NCBI GenBank assembly: GCA_900470285.1
Contig: UCAG01000010.1
Location: 62,001 to 126,000 of the forward strand
Direction of reading: 5' to 3'
DNA length: 64,000 nucleotides
DNA from: Hyphomicrobiales bacterium
GTDB taxonomy: Bacteria > Pseudomonadota > Alphaproteobacteria > Rhizobiales > Rhizobiaceae
In this document: piece after piece, positions 26,022-33,838 of the stretch
Layout of the letters: each line of letters opens with the position of its first letter
How positions within the stretch are numbered: position 1 is the first letter of the stretch
Position numbers and translations under genes: made by a program
The notes under the pieces: generated by a model
The model's database searches: none
The model's input: the letters and a program-made list of their open reading frames with translations, nothing else
What the model was told of the DNA's origin: nothing

Positions 26022-28271
26022 ATGCTCTATTTCCCGCGCTGGAAATCGGTACTGATCTGGCTGGTCGTTCTGGCCGGTTTTATCTTCGCGTTACCTAATT
26101 TCTTTTCCGCACAGCAATTGTCGGGTCTGCCTGGTGGTTTCCCGAAAGGGCAGATTATTACCGGTCTTGATCTGACAGGCGGTACGCGTGTTGTTCTGTC
26201 ATCGCCTAAGATTACTGCGGAAGATCTGGATAAAACTGCAGCCGTTATGGCCGACCGTCTGTCTGAACTGGGCTATGATAATGCCCGTATCAATGTGCAG
26301 AACAAAAACCAGATACGGGCTGAAGTGCCGGATGTTTATGATGCACAGCTCATCAAAGATCTCCTGAGTCTTAAAGGGGACATCAGCTTCCGTCAGGCAA
26401 AAACGGTGACTACGCCGGATCCGCTGGCAGAGGGGCTGGTTCCGCAGGATTCGGAAGTCATCTATTCGTTCGATGATCCGCCGGTTGGTTATATTGTTAA
26501 AAAAGCACCGGTTCTTACCGGTAAAGACATTGCAGATGCAGAAGTTGGCGTGAATACCGCGCAGGATTCGGTCATTACCATCTCCCTGACAGAAGAGGGT
26601 AAAAAAGGACTGGCCGACTTTACAACCAAAAATACCGGCTCTGTTCTTGCTGTTGTGATTGATAATCAGATTGTGTCGGCTCCGCGTATTCAGGAAGCGA
26701 TTACGACCGGCAATCTGCAGATCACCGGTGATTTCGATCTGGAAACACTGAGCAATCTTGGTGTTGTTCTGCGTTCGGGACCACTTGCTGCTCCGGTTCA
26801 GGTTCTGGAAGAGCGCAGCATCGCATCGGCACTTGGTCAGAATTATACAAGCTACGGACTGATTACTGCGCTGAGTGCGCTTGTGGTTGTCGCCCTGTTT
26901 ATGGTGCTGTCCTATGGTTTGCTTGGCCTGATCTCTGTGATTGCGCTTGGCGTCAATGTTATGCTGATGATTGCCGTCGTGTCATTCTTCGGCGTTGCAG
27001 TCGGGCTGGCAACCATTGCCGGTCTGGTGCTGACAATCGGTATGGCGGTGGACAGCAATATTCTGCTGTTTGAGAAAATGCGTGAAGATCGCCGTAACGG
27101 CTATTCTGTTGTACAGGCGATTGAATCCGGTTTTTCCCGTGCGCGTGCCTGTGTTGTGGATGCCAATCTGACAACGCTGATCGCCGCATTGGTTCTGCTG
27201 ATGTTCGGCAGCGGGCCGTTGCATGAGTTTGCGATCATCGTGACCATCGGTGTTGCGACGTCACTTTTCACGACCTATACCTTCTCCCGTCTCCTGATTT
27301 CTCTCTGGGTTCGTCAGTCGAAACCAACGGTGATTCCGGCACGTTTCCTCAAGCTGGTGCCAACCAATACCAAAATTGGCTTTATGAAACTGAGCGGCAT
27401 TACGGCGATTATCTCTGCCGCAGTCTGTGTGACTGCCCTCGTGTTTTATTTCACTCTGGGTTTGAATTACGGCATCGATTTCGACGGCGGTTCTTCAGTC
27501 GAGCTGCAGTCGCGTGAAGGGCCTGCAGACCTGGATGATATTCGTTTGCGTCTGTCTGAGCTGAATATTGACGGTGCGCGGGTGGTGCAGGGTAAGAATG
27601 AAAACCTTGCCGAACTGCTGATCGGCTCACAGGATGCCGGTGATGATGCCGAGCAGACCGTAGTCGTGAAATTGCGTGACGAGTTTGAGCAGGATTATGA
27701 TTTCCAGCGTGTTGAAGTGGTGGGACCTACAGTTTCCGATCATTTGTCGCGTATTGGTAATGCAGCACTCGGACTGGCACTGATCGGCGTTTTTGCCTAT
27801 TTGTGGCTGCGTTTCCGCTGGCAGTTTGCTGTCGGTGCGGTACTGGCAACGACGCATGATATTATCATCATGATTGGTGTTTTTGCGCTGTTCCGCTTCG
27901 AATATAATTTGTGGAGCCTTGCGGCGCTGCTGACGGTTATCGGTTATTCGCTTAACGATACGGTGGTCGTGTATGACCGCGTGCGTGATAATTTGCGCCG
28001 CTATCCGCAAACACGGGTCAGTATGCTGGTGGATGCTGCGATCAATCAGACGTTGTCCCGCACAATTCTGACCTCACTGGTCACGCTGCTGGCGCTGATC
28101 CCGCTCTACATCTTTGGCGGCGCGGATATTGGTTCCTTTGCAGTGATGATGTCACTGGGGATTATTATCGCGACCTATTCGTCGATTTATATTGCGGGGC
28201 CGTTGCTTTGGCTGCTCGGCATCAGACCGTCAGATGTCAGCGAAAACGCGGAACCACAAACCGCAAGCTGA
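26022..28271 (+). CDS. secDF: Fused protein translocase subunits SecD-SecF
   Basis: A 749-residue fusion of SecD and SecF, which use the proton gradient to pull exported proteins through SecYEG. SecD half: first helix (SVLIWLVVLAGFI), periplasmic P1 domain, conserved LDLTGGTRVVL, then five helices with GMAVDSNILLFEKMRED. SecF half begins near residue 450 with its own helix, GLNYGIDFDGGSSVEL, and ends with VIGYSLNDTVVVYDRVRDN. The frame is open 35 codons further upstream, but MLYFPRW at 26022 is where SecD normally begins. The fused form is usual in Brucella and rhizobia. Two homologues of complex I assembly factors follow. Confidence 0.95.
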   Translation: MLYFPRWKSVLIWLVVLAGFIFALPNFFSAQQLSGLPGGFPKGQIITGLDLTGGTRVVLSSPKITAEDLDKTAAVMADRLSELGYDNARINVQNKNQIRAEVPDVYDAQLIKDLLSLKGDISFRQAKTVTTPDPLAEGLVPQDSEVIYSFDDPPVGYIVKKAPVLTGKDIADAEVGVNTAQDSVITISLTEEGKKGLADFTTKNTGSVLAVVIDNQIVSAPRIQEAITTGNLQITGDFDLETLSNLGVVLRSGPLAAPVQVLEERSIASALGQNYTSYGLITALSALVVVALFMVLSYGLLGLISVIALGVNVMLMIAVVSFFGVAVGLATIAGLVLTIGMAVDSNILLFEKMREDRRNGYSVVQAIESGFSRARACVVDANLTTLIAALVLLMFGSGPLHEFAIIVTIGVATSLFTTYTFSRLLISLWVRQSKPTVIPARFLKLVPTNTKIGFMKLSGITAIISAAVCVTALVFYFTLGLNYGIDFDGGSSVELQSREGPADLDDIRLRLSELNIDGARVVQGKNENLAELLIGSQDAGDDAEQTVVVKLRDEFEQDYDFQRVEVVGPTVSDHLSRIGNAALGLALIGVFAYLWLRFRWQFAVGAVLATTHDIIIMIGVFALFRFEYNLWSLAALLTVIGYSLNDTVVVYDRVRDNLRRYPQTRVSMLVDAAINQTLSRTILTSLVTLLALIPLYIFGGADIGSFAVMMSLGIIIATYSSIYIAGPLLWLLGIRPSDVSENAEPQTAS

Positions 28272-28297
28272 CCAATCAGCAAAATATAAGAATAAGT

Positions 28298-28335
28298 ATT
28301 GCCCGCAGAAGCTCCTGCGGGCAATGCTGTTTTAT
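28298..28335 (+). terminator. Hairpin after secDF
   Basis: Arms attgcccgcag (28298-28308) and ctgcgggcaat (28315-28325), followed by gctgtttta. The T-tract is weak, so it may be a partial terminator or processing site before the next gene. Confidence 0.55.
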
Positions 28336-28459
28336 CAGACTGAAATGCACTGTAATAAACTGGTAAAACTCCCATATTGTTGTAGAAGGGGCGCATATCA
28401 GTGCTTGCCATCCATGCGGGGCTGAGCAGATTATAGTGCTCAAGATAAAGAGAGACAAA

Positions 28460-28849
28460 ATGAATACTGGCATTGAAATCCGTGAGGCGCATTTTCCGGG
28501 ACGGGCACCGATTGATGCCTATGGAAATGGCGGGTTTCGTTTTGCGGAAATGTCGCATCGCGGTTCATTAATGTGTCTGCCATCCGGCATTCATGGCTGG
28601 GAGCCAAAACAGTCACCAATTCTGACCGTGGCTGATCTGAATATGATCCTGCAACAGGCAAGCGATATTGAAATTCTGCTGGTTGGTACGGGTATGGATC
28701 TGCGCCGGATACCGGAAGATGTTAAGGCGGTGCTCCGTGAGCACCGCATTTCATCCGATCCGATGAGCACCGGCGCTGCTGTGCGCACTTATAATGTGCT
28801 GCTTGCGGAAGACCGTGCCGTTGCCGCCGCTCTGATTGCCGTGGAGTGA
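28460..28849 (+). CDS. Mth938-domain (DUF498) protein, NDUFAF3-like
   Basis: A 129-residue Mth938-like protein with the family elements WEPKQSPILT, EILLVGTGMDLRRIPEDV and STGAAVRTYNVLLAEDRAVAAALIAV. The human homologue is NDUFAF3, a complex I assembly factor. Alphaproteobacterial members sit beside secDF, which has been used to argue for a membrane-insertion-linked role. ATG 28460 is preceded by AGAGAGAC; the frame begins eight codons earlier without support. It ends a few bases before the NDUFAF6-like gene, so the two are likely co-translated. Role in NDH-1 assembly is inferred. Confidence 0.88.
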   Translation: MNTGIEIREAHFPGRAPIDAYGNGGFRFAEMSHRGSLMCLPSGIHGWEPKQSPILTVADLNMILQQASDIEILLVGTGMDLRRIPEDVKAVLREHRISSDPMSTGAAVRTYNVLLAEDRAVAAALIAVE

Positions 28850-28853
28850 GAGT

Positions 28854-29729
28854 GTGGCTGAAACTGACAATAAAGCCGTGACACTTTCAGCGGCCGAGAC
28901 CGGACATTATCAGCATTGCCTGCAATTTCTGCGCCAGAGTGATTTTGACCGCTATCTGGCTGTGCTTTATGCGCCGGAAGATAAGCGGCCTGCGCTTGCT
29001 GCACTCTATGCATTCAATGCAGAAATCGCCCGTATCCGTGATGTGGTACATGATGCATTGCCGGGGGAAGTGCGTCTGCAATGGTGGCGTGATCTTATCA
29101 ATGGCACCGAACATGGTGCAGTGACCGGCAATCCGGTGGCGGCTTTGCTGCTCAAGGCGATTGGTGAATATCAGCTGCCGCGTTCCGTATTTGATGCCTA
29201 TTGTGAGGCGCGGATTTTTGATCTCTATAATGATCCGATGCCGAGCCGCAATGATCTGGAAGGCTATTGCGGCGAAACCGCCTGCGCCACTTTGCAGATG
29301 GCGGCAATGATATTGGATGCCGATGCGGCGAAATCCTCGGCTGAACTCTCCGGCCATGCGGGTGTTGCGCAGGCAGTCAGCGGTTTGCTGCGACTTATGC
29401 CTTTGCATCGCCGCCGCGGGCAGGTCTATGTGCCGGAAGATATGTTGCAGGCTGTGGGTGTTTCGACAGAGCAATTTATCAAGGGGGATGACAAAGCGGC
29501 GATGCAACGTGTCGTGGCTGTGGTGACAGCTCTGGCGAAGGAACATTATGCGGCATTCGAAAAACAGCCTATGCCGGCAAGTCTGAAAGCGGCCTATCTG
29601 CCGGTGCGTTTGGTTCCGTTGGTGCTGAAGCGCGCGGAGCGCAAGGCTGATCTGGTGGCCGGGCAGGGCATTGACCTGTCACAATTACAGCGCCAGTGGA
29701 TATATCTGAAATCCTCACTCAAATCATAG
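28854..29729 (+). CDS. Squalene/phytoene synthase-fold protein, NDUFAF6-like
   Basis: GTG 28854 with GGAG seven bases upstream gives 291 residues; ATG 28836, overlapping the previous gene, is the alternative. The product has the trans-isoprenyl synthase fold (ALYAFNAEIARIRD; LQWWRDLI; YCGETACATLQM) but lacks clear DxxxD diphosphate-binding pairs. This resembles the NDUFAF6 branch rather than a true carotenoid or squalene enzyme. No other isoprenoid genes are nearby. Next to an NDUFAF3-like gene, a role in complex I biogenesis is the best inference; a prenyl-transfer activity is not excluded. Confidence 0.82.
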   Translation: MAETDNKAVTLSAAETGHYQHCLQFLRQSDFDRYLAVLYAPEDKRPALAALYAFNAEIARIRDVVHDALPGEVRLQWWRDLINGTEHGAVTGNPVAALLLKAIGEYQLPRSVFDAYCEARIFDLYNDPMPSRNDLEGYCGETACATLQMAAMILDADAAKSSAELSGHAGVAQAVSGLLRLMPLHRRRGQVYVPEDMLQAVGVSTEQFIKGDDKAAMQRVVAVVTALAKEHYAAFEKQPMPASLKAAYLPVRLVPLVLKRAERKADLVAGQGIDLSQLQRQWIYLKSSLKS

Positions 29730-29830
29730 AGCGGTTTCCGTTCATATTGAAACAATAGAACCGCTCTGTCCTTTTGTTTTACGCATTATCCTTACGCAAA
29801 ACCGGTTTCCACTTTTGCTGGAAATGCTCA
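29727..29830 (+). repeat. Dispersed repeat (AGCGGTTTCCG / TTTTACGCATTATCC type), fullest copy
   Basis: Starts tagagcggtttccgttc, forms an imperfect hairpin to gaaccgctct, then continues gtccttttgttttacgcat and ends aaaaccggtttccactttt...ggaaatgct. Partial copies occur at 38805-38883, 47490-47520 and 52215-52303. Similar blocks are familiar between genes of Brucella and rhizobia; I give no formal family name. Confidence 0.6.
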
Positions 29831-29862
29831 AAAAAAAGCCGCCCTTTGAGGCGGCTTTTTAA
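29831..29862. terminator. Bidirectional intrinsic terminator
   Basis: Arms aaaaagccgcc (29833-29843) and ggcggcttttt (29850-29860) with A- and T-tracts on both sides. It serves the NDUFAF6-like gene on the plus strand and trmFO on the minus strand. Confidence 0.85.
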
Positions 29863-29865
29863 ATG

Positions 29866-31269
29866 TTACTGCTGTTCTTGCAACCAGACTTTGAAGTCAT
29901 TGAGAGCCCGTGCGCTGAGAGCACGTTTTTTGGCCTGTGTCTTTTCTTTGCCGCGCAGGCGTACGCCTTCCTGTTTCGGAACTGTAACTTCAGGAAACAG
30001 TCCGAAATTCACATTCATTGGCTGGAAAGAACGTTTGCCCGGTTCATCATCACTGACCAGGTGACCGCCGGTAATGTGATTGAGCAAAGCGCCAAAAGCT
30101 GTTGTGACGGGCGGTGGCGGCAAAGTCTCACCGCGCTGCTGTGCAGCTGCAAAACGACCGGCGAGCAAACCCATTGCTGAAGATTCCACATAGCCTTCAC
30201 AACCGGTAATCTGGCCTGCAAAACGGATCTGCGGGCGGGATTTTAGGCGCAGACTGGTATCAAGCAGGATCGGCGAATTGAGATAGGTATTGCGGTGTAA
30301 ACCGCCGAGACGGGCAAATTCCGCATTCTCCAGACCTGGAATCATGCGCAAAATCCGGGTCTGTTCGCCATATTTCAGTTTGGTCTGGAAACCGACCATA
30401 TTATAGAGCGTGCCGAGTGCATTATCCTGACGAAGCTGCACAACTGCATAGGGCTTCACATCGCGATTATGGGCATTAGTCAGTCCCATCGGTTTCATCG
30501 GGCCGTGACGCAATGTTTCAGGGCCGCGCTCTGCCATCACTTCAATCGGCAGACAGCCGTCGAAATAAGGTGTGCCTTCCCATTCTTTGAACTCGGTCTT
30601 TTCACCATCAATCAAAGCCTGAATGAAAGCCTGATATTGCTCTTTATCCATCGGGCAGTTGATATAGTCTTTGCCTGTGCCGCCCGGACCAACTTTGTCA
30701 TAGCGCGACTGGAACCAGCAGACATCCATATTGATGCTGTCAAAATGGATGATCGGCGCAATCGCATCAAAGAAGGCGAGGGAATCGGCTTCGGTTTCCT
30801 GTGCGATTGCCTCCGCCAGTTCTGCGGCGGTCAGCGGACCGGTGGCGATGATGGTATTGCCCCAGTCTTCCGGTGGCAGGCCTTCAACCACTTCACGCTG
30901 AATAGTGATGAGCGGATGCGCTTCAAGCTTTGCAGTGACTGCATCAGAGAAGCCGTCACGGTCAACCGCCAGCGCACCACCGGCCGGAACCTGATTGGCA
31001 TCGGCGCAGGCCATAATCAGCGAATTGGCCAGACGCATTTCAGCATGTAGCACGCCGACGGCATTGGTTTCAGCATCATCCGAGCGGAAGGAATTGGAGC
31101 AGACAAGCTCCGCCAATCCGTGGGTCTTATGCGCATCTGTACCGCGCACGGGACGCATTTCATGAATGATGACGGGAATGCCTGCTTCAGCAATCTGCCA
31201 TGCCGCTTCGCTGCCTGCGAGGCCGCCGCCGATAATGTGAACAGGTGAATAGGATGATAAATTGGACAT
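29866..31269 (-). CDS. trmFO: Methylenetetrahydrofolate--tRNA (uracil-5-)-methyltransferase TrmFO
   Basis: This FAD/folate-dependent enzyme makes ribothymidine at position 54 of tRNAs. The 467-residue product opens with a dinucleotide-binding loop ([16 protein letters not shown]), then [25 protein letters not shown], a central ATGPLT motif and a C-terminal [19 protein letters not shown]. All are characteristic of the TrmFO (GidA-small) family. ATG 31269 begins the conserved part; the frame extends 12 codons upstream into a non-conserved stretch. It lies just downstream of the terminator of the DUF1127/CCUCC-RNA locus on the same strand. Confidence 0.96.
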   Translation of the reverse strand: MSNLSSYSPVHIIGGGLAGSEAAWQIAEAGIPVIIHEMRPVRGTDAHKTHGLAELVCSNSFRSDDAETNAVGVLHAEMRLANSLIMACADANQVPAGGALAVDRDGFSDAVTAKLEAHPLITIQREVVEGLPPEDWGNTIIATGPLTAAELAEAIAQETEADSLAFFDAIAPIIHFDSINMDVCWFQSRYDKVGPGGTGKDYINCPMDKEQYQAFIQALIDGEKTEFKEWEGTPYFDGCLPIEVMAERGPETLRHGPMKPMGLTNAHNRDVKPYAVVQLRQDNALGTLYNMVGFQTKLKYGEQTRILRMIPGLENAEFARLGGLHRNTYLNSPILLDTSLRLKSRPQIRFAGQITGCEGYVESSAMGLLAGRFAAAQQRGETLPPPPVTTAFGALLNHITGGHLVSDDEPGKRSFQPMNVNFGLFPEVTVPKQEGVRLRGKEKTQAKKRALSARALNDFKVWLQEQQ

Positions 31270-31350
31270 GCTTTGTCCAATACCGCTTTTACAACGCAGC
31301 ATCAATCACCTCTGTGCCAGATCACAAGCTTTTGCGGATAGGAATAATGG

Positions 31351-31394
31351 ATAAAAAAATAGCCCTGTCGCAGGAGGGAGGGCGACAGGGCTAT
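31351..31394 (-). terminator. Intrinsic terminator ending the DUF1127/CCUCC transcript
   Basis: Stem 31382-31394 with 31359-31371 (atagccctgtcgc and its complement, 13 bp), loop of CCTCCCTCCT on the minus strand, then a run of seven T seen as the A-tract at 31353-31359. Confidence 0.88.
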
Positions 31395-31592
31395 CTTAAG
31401 GAGGACTGATATGGGGGGGATATCAGTCAGCGCAGAATGGAGGACATAGTCCTGACAGCGCTATGCCTGCTGAAAAACGGGAGGGACAACAGCAGGCAAT
31501 AAAACATGACCGGTACGGGAGGAGGAATACCGGTCATGTAAGGGGAGGATGTTTATCCGTCTGTGCCGGTGGTTAAAAAACTCCGGCACAGA
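31351..31592 (-). ncRNA. Array of CCUCC-loop hairpins downstream of DUF1127 gene (CcsR/cuckoo-like RNAs)
   Basis: Read on the minus strand, hairpins follow the DUF1127 stop with stems at 31592-31560, 31539-31504, 31498-31464, 31456-31426, 31428-31404 and 31394-31359. Six CCTCC clusters occur (plus-strand GGAGG at 31373, 31400, 31439, 31480, 31518 and 31544), spaced 26-41 bases apart and mostly in loops. One is the exact CCTCCTCCC (31517-31525). The last hairpin has a 13-bp stem and a T-run and is an intrinsic terminator. In Rhodobacter, CcsR RNAs with CCUCCUCCC loops are cotranscribed with a DUF1127 gene; 'cuckoo' RNAs are described in Rhizobiales. Membership here is inferred from motif and context; the number of mature RNAs is unknown. 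Confidence 0.78.
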
Positions 31593-31665
31593 TATTTCGT
31601 GGCATACATACTATCAGTTCAGGCGAATTCCCGATCCTGACAGTTTTAGCAATGACTTGCTTAAA

Positions 31666-31818
31666 TTACATACCGGCAGTGTTGGACTTGCGGGCGATGT
31701 AAGGAATGTCGGAGCGGGAGATACCGAGATCACCGAGTTCACGATTGGACAAACGGTTCAGTTCGGAAACTGTGTCACGGTAACGGCGCCAGTTGTTGAA
31801 AGAGCGAATGATGTTCAT
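31666..31818 (-). CDS. DUF1127 small basic protein (CcaF1/YjiS-like)
   Basis: A 50-codon gene starting at ATG 31818, with GAGGG eight bases upstream. The product reads MNIIRSFNNWRRYRDTV, then ELNRLSNRELGDLGISRSDI and ends RKSNTAGM. The LNRLSxRELxDLGISRxDI block is the DUF1127 signature. Members are short, Arg-rich and often stress-induced; Rhodobacter CcaF1 binds RNA and influences processing of the CcsR RNAs encoded with it. The same arrangement occurs here, with CCUCC hairpins immediately downstream. A TATATA (31869-31874) might be part of its promoter, but I find no convincing -35. Confidence 0.92.
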   Translation of the reverse strand: MNIIRSFNNWRRYRDTVSELNRLSNRELGDLGISRSDIPYIARKSNTAGM

Positions 31819-32267
31819 TTTTAAAACCCTCGATTGTGTTCAGTTGTGTTGTGTAATCTGTTGTCCTGTATATAGCCCGGGTGATCAGAAATGAGGAGAG
31901 ACAAGATTGCATAGCTCCTCTGCGAGCCTTGCAGACCTCATTTAAACGATTTAAATCGCTATTTAGTCGCTATTTGGACAAAATTGGTGCCGGTCGCAAT
32001 TTTCGTTCGTTAAACTGTGATTGCGGGCAATTTAAATGCGGTATGACGCATTAAGCCTCACAAAAATATCGCCTGTGGGTTGTGTAGGAATTGTGACATT
32101 TCAAGAGCTATGCAAGGCGACACGGCATTAAGGTTAGTGACTGGTAAAATTGCGGGCTGGTTGTTGAGTGGCTGTGCGATTTTTGGATACTTGAATGCGG
32201 GGAATTTTCGTGGGAACCTTGCTTTCATGAAGGGGAACGGCTTGTTTACAGGGGGAGATCAGGTCGC
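31819..32267. other. Spacer: leader of DUF1127 locus and a 12-bp palindrome
   Basis: Divergent spacer of 449 bases. It holds the leader of the DUF1127 transcript, a perfect palindrome cgatttaaatcg at 31947-31958 amid AT-rich repeats (tttaaacg, atttagtcgct), and the leader of the gene at 32268. An open stretch at 32080-32274 has no family resemblance or ribosome site and is not called. Confidence 0.5.
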
Positions 32268-32723
32268 GTGCTGAGTTTGCCTGTACTGATTGGCATGATC
32301 GTTGCCGGTATTATCGCCGGCGCAGTGGCTGTCCATCTGCTTGGCGGTAACCGGCAGGCGTTTTTAAACAGTGATAAGGATGTGCTGGAGCGTTTCCGGC
32401 AGGATTATCCGGAAAGCCTGATCACCCGCATTTATTATACTCAAGACCGGCGCACTGCTTTTTTCGACCTGCCGCAGCAGGGAACCGGTATTGTTCATGC
32501 GGTGGGTGCTAAATTTCTGACACGCATTTTAAAAGCGCAAGATATTGCGGAAATCCGTAAGCAGGACGAAACAAGACTGTTTCTGCAGATGCATGATTTT
32601 ACATGGCCTGTGGCTGTTTTTTCTTTCGATGACAAAAAGACACGCGATCAGGTCTGTGAATGGCTAGAGCATTTCACAGTCAAGTTGGATCAACTTGGCG
32701 CCCGTGATAGTGCGACCAAATAA
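32268..32723 (+). CDS. Hypothetical single-pass membrane protein
   Basis: Start at GTG 32268 with GGGGGAGA upstream; 151 residues. One N-terminal transmembrane helix (VLIGMIVAGIIAGAVAVHLLG) is followed by a soluble alpha/beta domain with RIYYTQDRRTAFFDL and TRLFLQMHDFTWPVAVFSFD. I do not recognise the family. Base composition and codon use look like the neighbours, and the clear ribosome site supports expression. No enzymatic motif is visible. It is followed by a 40-bp hairpin repeat and then the desaturase gene. Confidence 0.72.
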   Translation: MLSLPVLIGMIVAGIIAGAVAVHLLGGNRQAFLNSDKDVLERFRQDYPESLITRIYYTQDRRTAFFDLPQQGTGIVHAVGAKFLTRILKAQDIAEIRKQDETRLFLQMHDFTWPVAVFSFDDKKTRDQVCEWLEHFTVKLDQLGARDSATK

Positions 32724-32730
32724 AGAATCT

Positions 32731-32770
32731 AGAGCGAGCGCTATGATCCAATCTGGACGTAAACCGCTCT
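32731..32770 (+). repeat. 40-bp AGAGCG...CCGCTCT hairpin repeat, variant
   Basis: Begins agagcgagcgctatgatcc and ends aaaccgctct; 40 bp like the copies at 4271 and 23146, but with a different centre. It lies between the membrane protein and the desaturase-family gene. Confidence 0.5.
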
Positions 32771-32806
32771 GGCGCGGCCTCAACAATAAAAAGGGGAGTT
32801 GTCTTT

Positions 32807-33745
32807 ATGAATGATCCGGCATTCTTCGACGTAACACTGCTGGCAGTGCCTTTATATCTCCTTGCGATTATGATTGAGCTGGTTGCTGTGCGCTATTGGC
32901 ACCGCAAGGGCGAATTTGAAACCCGTGATGCGCTGACCAGTCTGCTAATGGGCACCGGTAATGTTGTGGCAGGGCTGTTGCTCGGTTTTGTGTCTGTCAC
33001 AGCTTTGCTGTGGGTATGGCAGTTCCGTTTCTTTGATCTCGGACTGCATTGGTGGGTCTTTATCGCTGCCTTTATTTTCGATGATTTGCGCTATTACTGG
33101 TATCACCGTATTGCCCATCGGGTGCGCTGGGTCTGGGCGGAGCATGTCAATCATCATTCCAGCCAGCATTATAATCTGACCACAGCGCTGCGTCAGTCAT
33201 GGACAGGGCAGATCACCGGCATGTTTATATTGCAGGTGCCGCTGGTATTACTGGGCTTTCATCCGGCAGTTATTGCTTTCGTCTATGGATTTAATCTGAT
33301 CTACCAGTTCTGGATTCATACCGAGGCAATAGGCAAAATGTGGAAGCCTATTGAGTTCATATTCAATACGCCGTCGCATCACCGAGTGCATCACGCGACC
33401 AATCCGCGATATCTGGATGCGAATTTTGCTGGCACCTTGATTATCTGGGACAGATTATTCGGCACATTTGTGGAAGAACTGCCGGAGGATATGCCGCGCT
33501 ACGGGATCGTGCGCAATATCGGTACTTTCAATCCGGTGCGGGTGGCATTTCATGAATGGGCGGGGATGATGAAAGATGTGTTTGCGCCGGGGCTGAGCCT
33601 GCGGCAAAGGCTGATGTATATGGCAGCGCCGCCCGGCTGGAGCCATGACGGCAGCCGTAAAACATCGGAAGATCTGAAAGCGGATTATGTGCGCCTGAAC
33701 CCTGATGAAGCCGGTAAGCCGGGATTGCCTGAGCGTTCGTCTTAA
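32807..33745 (+). CDS. Sterol desaturase/fatty acid hydroxylase family membrane protein
   Basis: A 312-residue di-iron membrane oxygenase. Several hydrophobic helices carry the histidine clusters of the family: HRIAHRV (about residue 104), HVNHHSSQH (about 115) and SHHRVHHATN (about 188). An intervening His in WIHTEAIGKMW is also present. These histidines hold the two irons that activate oxygen. Substrates of bacterial members include hopanoids, ornithine lipids, carotenoids and fatty acids; none can be chosen from sequence. GGGGAG lies ahead of the ATG. The C-terminal 40 residues are polar and probably cytoplasmic. Confidence 0.9.
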   Translation: MNDPAFFDVTLLAVPLYLLAIMIELVAVRYWHRKGEFETRDALTSLLMGTGNVVAGLLLGFVSVTALLWVWQFRFFDLGLHWWVFIAAFIFDDLRYYWYHRIAHRVRWVWAEHVNHHSSQHYNLTTALRQSWTGQITGMFILQVPLVLLGFHPAVIAFVYGFNLIYQFWIHTEAIGKMWKPIEFIFNTPSHHRVHHATNPRYLDANFAGTLIIWDRLFGTFVEELPEDMPRYGIVRNIGTFNPVRVAFHEWAGMMKDVFAPGLSLRQRLMYMAAPPGWSHDGSRKTSEDLKADYVRLNPDEAGKPGLPERSS

Positions 33746-33838
33746 TTTAACACGATAGTAAAGCTATGCGCTCGTCTATTGCATCGGGCAGGTTTGTTCT
33801 CATGCAAGCCGGAGCAACCATTATAACAGGATCGCCAT

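Noticed and set aside
31359-31540. CRISPR-like array
   Set aside because: The regularly spaced hairpins differ in sequence; only the CCTCC core repeats, and there are no spacers or cas genes.
31549-31824. 91-codon plus-strand frame opposite the DUF1127 gene
   Set aside because: The minus-strand DUF1127 product matches a known family and has a good ribosome site; the plus frame matches nothing.
32080-32274. 64-codon frame ahead of the 32268 gene
   Set aside because: No ribosome site or family resemblance; the following gene has a strong one.
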